NCBI GenBank assembly: GCA_002479455.1
Contig: DLNB01000003.1
Span: forward strand, 1 to 35,098
Direction: 5' to 3'
Length of the DNA stretch: 35,098 nt
DNA from: Acetothermia bacterium UBA7521
GTDB taxonomy: Bacteria > Bipolaricaulota > Bipolaricaulia > Bipolaricaulales > Bipolaricaulaceae
Positions 31,065 through 35,098 of the stretch are shown here, piece by piece (the first letter of the stretch is position 1; every line of letters begins with the position of its first letter). A program made the translations under genes and the position numbers. The notes beneath the pieces were generated by a model, which worked only from the letters and a program-made list of their open reading frames with translations, did no database searches and was not told where the DNA came from.

Positions 31065-31874
31065 ATGAAGGAGATGGAGCGGATCGAGCGGGCGGCGAAG
31101 GCGCTAGCCAGGCTGGGGAAGCCCGAGGCGGCGGTCGTCCTCGGGTCGGGGCTGTCTGGGGTGTTCCCTTTGGAGCAGGAGCGGGCGCTGCCGTTTGGGG
31201 AGATCCCCGGGTTTCCCGCCCCGTCTGTGGCGGGCCATGCCGGTGAGGTTGCGGTGGGCGGGGTCTCCGGCCGGACGGTCCTCGTCCAGCGGGGTCGGGT
31301 CCATCATTACGAGGGCCATCCTCTAGCCGACGTCGTCCTCCCCGTGCGTGCGTACGCTCGGTTGGGCGTGAAGGTCCTCGTTCTCACCAACGCCTCGGGA
31401 GGGATCGCCTACGGCTTGGAGACAGGGGACCTCGTGCTCCTCTCCGACCACATCAACCTCCTCGGAGACAACCCCTTGCGCGGGCCCAACCTCGATGCCC
31501 TCGGCCCGCGGTTCCCCGACATGACGGAGGCCTACGACCCCGCGCTGCGGAAGATCGCGCGGGATGTAGCGTGGGACCTCGGGATTCGGCTCAAGGAGGG
31601 GGTGTACCTGGCGACCCTCGGGCCGTCGTACGAGACCCCAGCTGAGATCCGCGCGTTCCGAGCGTTGGGCGCAGACCTGGTGGGGATGTCCACCGTGCCC
31701 GAGGCAATCGCCGCCCGCCACGCGGGGATGAAGGTCCTCGGGATTTCCTGCGTCACCAACCTCGCCGCCGGAGTATCCCCTCAGCCCCTGTCCCACGACG
31801 AGGTCATCGAGACCTCCCGCCGCCGGGCCGCCGACCTCGGGCGCCTCCTTACGGCCCTCGTCCCACACCTGTAG
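31065..31874 (+). CDS. punA: Purine nucleoside phosphorylase I (inosine/guanosine type)
   Basis: A 269-residue cytoplasmic enzyme that splits purine nucleosides with phosphate into base and ribose-1-phosphate. Phosphate-binding VVLGSGLSG, RVHHYEGHP, and the base/ribose site LTNASGGI are present, followed by GPRFPDMTEAYD, GPSYETPAEIR and the family signature VGMSTVPEAIAARHAGM with SCVTNLAAG. Length fits the trimeric low-molecular-mass class. The ATG at 31065 follows AAAGGAGAGAGG. It is 57 bp after disA and could be part of that transcript. Together with the exported 5'-nucleotidase downstream it would serve nucleoside salvage. Confidence 0.94.
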   Translation: MKEMERIERAAKALARLGKPEAAVVLGSGLSGVFPLEQERALPFGEIPGFPAPSVAGHAGEVAVGGVSGRTVLVQRGRVHHYEGHPLADVVLPVRAYARLGVKVLVLTNASGGIAYGLETGDLVLLSDHINLLGDNPLRGPNLDALGPRFPDMTEAYDPALRKIARDVAWDLGIRLKEGVYLATLGPSYETPAEIRAFRALGADLVGMSTVPEAIAARHAGMKVLGISCVTNLAAGVSPQPLSHDEVIETSRRRAADLGRLLTALVPHL

Positions 31875-32017
31875 GCTGCGTCGTTTGTAGCTTGGGGTCA
31901 AGGCCTTTCGCCACGGGCTCTCCTCTGCGATGGGTGCTGCACGTGCGACTGCAGGACGGGGATGTGCGTGTCGTGGAAGTCGGCCGAGACAAGACAGTTG
32001 TGCACGATGATTCTGGA
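31875..32017. other. Gap between punA and the nucleotidase, no convincing gene
   Basis: The stretch from 31875 to 32174 has no supported gene. A 29-codon frame from a GTG at 31934 to 32023 has protein-like character (VRVVEVGRDKTVVHDD) but no SD, and may be a remnant. Promoter sites and a leader hairpin fill the rest. Confidence 0.4.
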
Positions 32018-32061
32018 TTGTGACACATAAGTTGCCTTTACATTATGAAGTGGTGTATTCT
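32018..32061 (+). promoter_or_regulatory. Promoter region of the exported nucleotidase
   Basis: Two overlapping candidates: TTGTGA (32018-32023), 17 bp, CATTAT (32041-32046); and TTGCCT (32032-32037), 18 bp, TATTCT (32056-32061). The sequence here is unusually AT-rich for the window. The leader would be 105-120 nt, unlike the short leaders of other genes. Confidence 0.5.
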
Positions 32062-32088
32062 AGGGATTGCTAACTTACTGCATGGCGA

Positions 32089-32110
32089 CCGCCCGGTTCC
32101 GGCTGGGCGG
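32089..32110 (+). promoter_or_regulatory. Leader hairpin followed by SD-like sequence
   Basis: CCGCCC (32089-32094) pairs with GGGCGG (32105-32110) around GGTTCCGGCT. AAGGAGGTGG follows at 32111-32120 but no start codon is placed to use it. This may be a regulatory leader or a decoy site. Confidence 0.35.
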
Positions 32111-32174
32111 AAGGAGGTGGAAGCGGGGTTCAAACGTTGTTTCTTGCACCGAAGTCCGTCACGAGGAGGTCACG

Positions 32175-33869
32175 ATGAAGAGAGCGATGTTTGTTCTGAT
32201 GCTGTTGATGATCGGTGTAGCGCCGCTGAGTTGGGCACAGAACTGGACCTTCACCATCCTCCATACGAACGACACTCATTCCCAGCTCGAGAACATGGCC
32301 CGTCAGGCTACGCTGATCGAAGAAATCCGCCTCCAGGTTCCAGAGACCCTTCTTCTCCACGCAGGGGACGCCATGCTTGGCACGTTGTACTACACGGTGC
32401 ACAAGGGGGGCGCGGAGGCGTGGGTTCTCGAGAGGATGGGGTTCACGGCGATGACGGTCGGAAACCACGAGTTCAACGAGGGGCCGTCGGGTCTCGCCCT
32501 GCTGGCGGACACCGTAAGCTTTCCCCTTCTCTGCGCCAACTTCGACTTCTCTGAAGAACCAGTGCTCCTTGGGAAGATCCTTCCGTATGTCGTTGTGGAG
32601 ACGCGTGGCGGGAAGGTGGGGATTCTCGGGTTGACCACGGAGAGCACCTCGTGGAGTTCGAATCCCGGACCGAACGTCCAGATCAACGACGCGTTTGCTG
32701 TGGCGCGGCAAGCTGTGGTGGAGCTGACTGCGCTTGGGGTGAACGCGATCATCGCCCTCACCCATCTCGGTTGGGAGAAGGATCTCGAGTTGGTCCAGTC
32801 GGTGACGGGCATTGATATCGTGGTCGGTGGGCATTCCCACACCCTGCCTCAGGAGTACCCGGTTGTGGTGGAGCGAAAATCGATCAACATCAACACCGCG
32901 ACGTCCGAGGAGCTACAGACCCTTCGGGGGATCGGTCCGGCGCTTGCGCAGCGAATCATCGATTACCGAGGAGCACACGGCTCCTTCACGGCGATCGAGG
33001 AGATCACCCAGGTGAGCGGGATTGGCCCGGCGACGCTCGCGAATATCCGGGACCGGATTTCTGTCGTCGATGCCTCAGTGCCGGCGTTGGTGGTTCAAGC
33101 AGGAGAGAAGGCGCTCCACCTCGGCCGGCTGGAGGTCACGTTCAACGAGCATGGCGTGCTCCAGGCGTGGGGTGGGGAACTCGTTCCGGTGGACAAGTCG
33201 CCGATGGACAAAGAGATCGAGACCCAACTCGCGGTATTCCGGGATCCGATCGACGCGCTGAAGGCCGACGTGATCGGAGCGACGAAGACCGACCTCGATG
33301 GAGACCGAGGTCGTGTGCGGACCCGGGAGACGAACCTCGGGAACCTCATCGCTGACGCGATGCTGTGGAAGGCCGCACCCGCGGGGGCCCAGATCGCCCT
33401 CCACAATGGCGGTGGCATCCGAGCGTCCATCCCTGCGGGAGAGGTCACCCTCGGCCAGGCGTTGGAGGTCCTTCCGTTCGGCAACTACCTCGTGGTTCTC
33501 ACCCTCACGGGAGAACAGATCCTGAACGCGCTCGAGAACGGGGTGTCTCAGGTGGAGAACGTGGCGGGACGGTTCCCCCACGTGGCCGGGATCCGGTTCA
33601 CCTGGGATCCGGCCCAGCCTGCGGGGCAGAGGGTCGTGTCCGCCGAAGTCCTCGCTGCCGATGGGTTCAGGGCGATCCGCAAGACGTCCACCTACAAGGT
33701 CGTCACGAACAACTTCCTCGCCGGCGGTGGGGACGGCTACGAGGTGTTCCAGCAGGCGAAGGAGAGCGTGATCCTTGCGTTCGTAGACGCCGATGTGCTG
33801 GTGGACTACCTGCGCGACCATTCTCCGGTCCACCCGGAGGTCGAGGGGCGGATCATCGAGAAGAACTAA
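32175..33869 (+). CDS. Exported 5'-nucleotidase with inserted ComEA-like HhH domain
   Basis: A 564-residue protein with signal peptide (MKRAMFVLMLLMIGVAPLSWA, cut before QN). The metallophosphatase domain has ILHTNDTHSQ, LLHAGDAMLG, VGNHEFNEG, ALTHLGWEKD and VGGHSHT (His220, His222). Thirteen residues later a helix-hairpin-helix pair is inserted (about 235-300): ININTATSEELQTLRGIG, YRGAHGSFTAIEEITQVSG and IGPATLANI, just like ComEA. The phosphatase then resumes with LVVQAGEKALHLGRL. The C-terminal 5'-nucleotidase domain shows ETNLGNLIADAML, IALHNGGGIRASIPAG, LPFGNYLV and FLAGGGDGYEVF. The ATG at 32175 starts the signal peptide after GAGGAGGT; an in-frame ATG at 32082 and an earlier start at 32067 are less likely. 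The HhH finger probably lets it bind DNA outside the cell. Confidence 0.9.
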   Translation: MKRAMFVLMLLMIGVAPLSWAQNWTFTILHTNDTHSQLENMARQATLIEEIRLQVPETLLLHAGDAMLGTLYYTVHKGGAEAWVLERMGFTAMTVGNHEFNEGPSGLALLADTVSFPLLCANFDFSEEPVLLGKILPYVVVETRGGKVGILGLTTESTSWSSNPGPNVQINDAFAVARQAVVELTALGVNAIIALTHLGWEKDLELVQSVTGIDIVVGGHSHTLPQEYPVVVERKSININTATSEELQTLRGIGPALAQRIIDYRGAHGSFTAIEEITQVSGIGPATLANIRDRISVVDASVPALVVQAGEKALHLGRLEVTFNEHGVLQAWGGELVPVDKSPMDKEIETQLAVFRDPIDALKADVIGATKTDLDGDRGRVRTRETNLGNLIADAMLWKAAPAGAQIALHNGGGIRASIPAGEVTLGQALEVLPFGNYLVVLTLTGEQILNALENGVSQVENVAGRFPHVAGIRFTWDPAQPAGQRVVSAEVLAADGFRAIRKTSTYKVVTNNFLAGGGDGYEVFQQAKESVILAFVDADVLVDYLRDHSPVHPEVEGRIIEKN

Positions 33870-33920
33870 GGCCGGGGGGACACGGTTCGGGTCGGAGGGC
33901 AGGGCGGTGCGCTCTGCTCT

Positions 33921-34031
33921 CTACTCGGACCGTTCGATCTTGTCCTTGGGCGCACCACAATGCGGGCACACCTTAGGACGAGAACCTCCTCGGATCTCCT
34001 CTCCGCACCCTGTACAAAGCCACGTTGGCAT
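33921..34031 (-). CDS. Rubredoxin-like zinc-ribbon small protein
   Basis: A 36-residue protein: MPTWLCTGCGEEI, then a short basic link (RGGSRPK) and VCPHCGAPKDKIERSE. The C-x2-C...C-x2-C knuckles and ending CGAPK resemble the rubredoxin-like domain of rubrerythrins and similar stand-alone peptides, so it should bind zinc or iron. Start: ATG at 34031 on the minus strand, with GGGAG about 11 nt upstream and a perfect TATAAT further up. It sits alone between the nucleotidase (convergent) and the NIF3 gene (divergent). Partner and function unknown; oxygen or redox protection is a guess from the rubrerythrin resemblance. Confidence 0.75.
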   Translation of the reverse strand: MPTWLCTGCGEEIRGGSRPKVCPHCGAPKDKIERSE

Positions 34032-34054
34032 TCCGCCCACACTCCCGAGGGCGC

Positions 34055-34082
34055 ATTATACCGGCCAGGGAAACGGTAGAAT
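34055..34082. promoter_or_regulatory. Divergent promoter region, zinc-ribbon gene and NIF3 gene
   Basis: On the minus strand TATAAT (34060-34055) serves the small zinc protein, 23 nt before its ATG. On the plus strand TAGAAT (34077-34082) could serve the NIF3 gene, 25 nt before its ATG. Neither has a good -35 at the right distance. Confidence 0.35.
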
Positions 34083-34107
34083 CCTCTGCTACCTAAGGGG
34101 GGGGGCG

Positions 34108-34932
34108 ATGACCACAGAAGACATCCTGAAGCTCTCGCTCGACATGGCAGACCTGAAGGGAGTTCCGGCGGACACGGCGGTCTACTGGCCAGGGCGCGGG
34201 ATCCGACGGGTGTTAGCAGGGATCGATATTGAGGGAGCAGAGCTTCTCCTGGCCAAAGAACAGGGATTCGACCTCGCCCTCGCCCACCACCCCGCCGGGG
34301 GGACCGCAGTTCTCCGCATGGACGAGGTGTTCGCCCGCCACATCGGGCTGATGGTGCGAGCGGGGGTTCCCGAGGACGTGGCCCAGGCCGCTGTGGAGGA
34401 CAAGCTTTTTGAGGATCGGATCGTGAGCCAAACCCGCAACTACGACCGAGTGCCCGCCCTCGCGCGGCTACTCGGGATCGCATACATGAACATCCACACC
34501 CCGCTCGACGAGATTGGCCGGAGACGGATGGCTGCGGCGGCGGGGGAGCTGCCGTCACGTGCCACCGTGGCAGATCTCATCGCTCATTTCCGTGCCCGGT
34601 TCGGTGAATTCCACCATGCCCTCACCGAGATCCAGTGTCCCGTTGGGGGTACAGACAACCGACTGGGACGGGTTGCCGTGGCCCACGGGGCAGGGACGAA
34701 CGGGGGGTACCCCGTGGCGAAGGCGTACTTCGACCACGGGGTGGATACGCTGATCTACATCCACTGCCAGCCATCGGTGGTGCGGCAACTCGCCCAGGAG
34801 TACATGGCCCCGGGCAAGAACCTCGTCGTCACCGGGCACATCGCCAGCGACTCCGTGGGGATCAACCCGTTTCTCGATCGTCTGCGGGAGCTGGGTCTGG
34901 AGGTCATCGCCCTGGGTCTGGTGGGACCTTGA
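34108..34932 (+). CDS. NIF3/DUF34 family metal-binding protein
   Basis: A 274-residue protein of the widely conserved NIF3-like family. The metal-site motifs are present: LALAHHPAGG near residue 56, MNIHTPLDEIG near 132, and VTGHIASDSVGIN close to the C-terminus. Family members bind two metal ions; their reaction is not settled, and the label GTP cyclohydrolase I type 2 used for some is doubtful. The start is the ATG at 34108 after AAGGGGGGGG; upstream frame is non-coding. Residues 80-130 (LMVRAGVPEDVAQAAVEDKL and so on) are a helical stretch longer than in short relatives. Confidence 0.88.
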   Translation: MTTEDILKLSLDMADLKGVPADTAVYWPGRGIRRVLAGIDIEGAELLLAKEQGFDLALAHHPAGGTAVLRMDEVFARHIGLMVRAGVPEDVAQAAVEDKLFEDRIVSQTRNYDRVPALARLLGIAYMNIHTPLDEIGRRRMAAAAGELPSRATVADLIAHFRARFGEFHHALTEIQCPVGGTDNRLGRVAVAHGAGTNGGYPVAKAYFDHGVDTLIYIHCQPSVVRQLAQEYMAPGKNLVVTGHIASDSVGINPFLDRLRELGLEVIALGLVGP

Positions 34933-35098
34933 GGGCTCAGCGGTGGGTGGGTTGACATCGCGGCCTCGGTGAAACGCATGGGCCACGGGGTTCGCGGCCC
35001 GGATGGCCTCTTTCGCCGATCCGCCGACGGGTATCTTCGGGTTCACGTTCGGCGGCCTGTGATCCCGAGGAAGAGGGGCTCTACCGGCTTTCGTGCGG
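34933..35098. other. Right end of the window, no supported gene
   Basis: No start codon with SD, tRNA or clear domain is seen. A perfect TTGACA at 34953-34958 has no -10 partner 16-18 bp downstream. The minus strand is open here and reads IPVGGSAKEAIRAANPV, but the frame simply continues antisense through the NIF3 gene. Confidence 0.4.

Noticed and set aside
31934..32023. 29-codon frame with protein-like composition before the nucleotidase
   Set aside because: No SD, no family match I can name, and it runs into the promoter region; at most a remnant.
34555..35046. Minus-strand frame at the right end reading through the NIF3 gene
   Set aside because: It overlaps the supported NIF3 gene antisense and has no SD or domain.
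1..35098. CRISPR array or complete insertion sequence
   Set aside because: No direct repeats with regular spacers and no transposase or integrase were found in any frame.

Overview
The window is GC-rich, densely coded bacterial chromosome. Its genes suggest an anaerobic or facultatively anaerobic lineage: an oxygen-sensitive class III ribonucleotide reductase (nrdD) with its radical-SAM activase (nrdG2 type), and an FNR-like regulator with a full set of iron-sulfur cysteines. The orders glmU-prs-rplY(ctc)-pth and clpC-radA-disA recall Gram-positive gene order. The general flavour (high GC, riboflavin cluster, YidC with a large extracytoplasmic domain, many exported proteins) fits a deep-branching anaerobic phylum such as Bipolaricaulota/Acetothermia. 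That placement is a guess from overall character, not proven by any gene here.

Layout. 1-3.9 kb: an exported glycosidase-like protein and a GNAT acetyltransferase of aminoglycoside 6'-N-acetyltransferase type. 3.9-8.3 kb (minus strand): riboflavin genes ribE-ribBA, then ribH, then hisS. The intergenic spaces hold an unusual family of inverted repeats with a 9-nt internal period. 8.4-10.3 kb: yidC-jag. 10.5-11.7 kb (minus): secF and rpsT, the latter with an apparent AUU start codon. 11.9-17.6 kb: an anaerobic ribonucleotide reductase locus made of an intein-containing nrdD, a separate small ORF carrying the glycyl-radical domain, an exported beta-CASP metallo-beta-lactamase protein, and nrdG. 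17.6-18.6 kb (minus): trpS. 18.8-22.3 kb: the FNR-like regulator, then a two-gene ABC-2 transporter with a DUF4097-like beta-solenoid protein. 22.5-31.9 kb: a housekeeping run glmU-prs-rplY-pth-clpC-radA-disA-punA. 32.2-34.9 kb: an exported 5'-nucleotidase with a ComEA-like helix-hairpin-helix domain inserted in it, a 36-residue rubredoxin-like zinc protein (minus), and a NIF3/DUF34 protein.

How the parts may work together. NrdD, its small radical subunit and NrdG would make dNTPs without oxygen. The exported beta-CASP protein, the exported nucleotidase with a DNA-binding finger, and cytoplasmic purine nucleoside phosphorylase could together scavenge external nucleic acids; this is inference from localisation signals and domains. 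Promoters of the form TTGnnn-17 bp-TAnnnT are visible before several genes, and in three cases (yidC, trpS, glmU) the -10 box ends only 9-14 nt before the start codon, so those mRNAs should have almost no leader.

Most notable points: the split glycyl-radical domain of NrdD; the intein in NrdD; the HhH insertion in the nucleotidase; the 9-nt-period repeat family; a palindromic element inserted in frame in nrdG; the AUU start of rpsT; PRPP synthetase lacking two catalytic-loop residues; and DisA with DRA instead of DGA.
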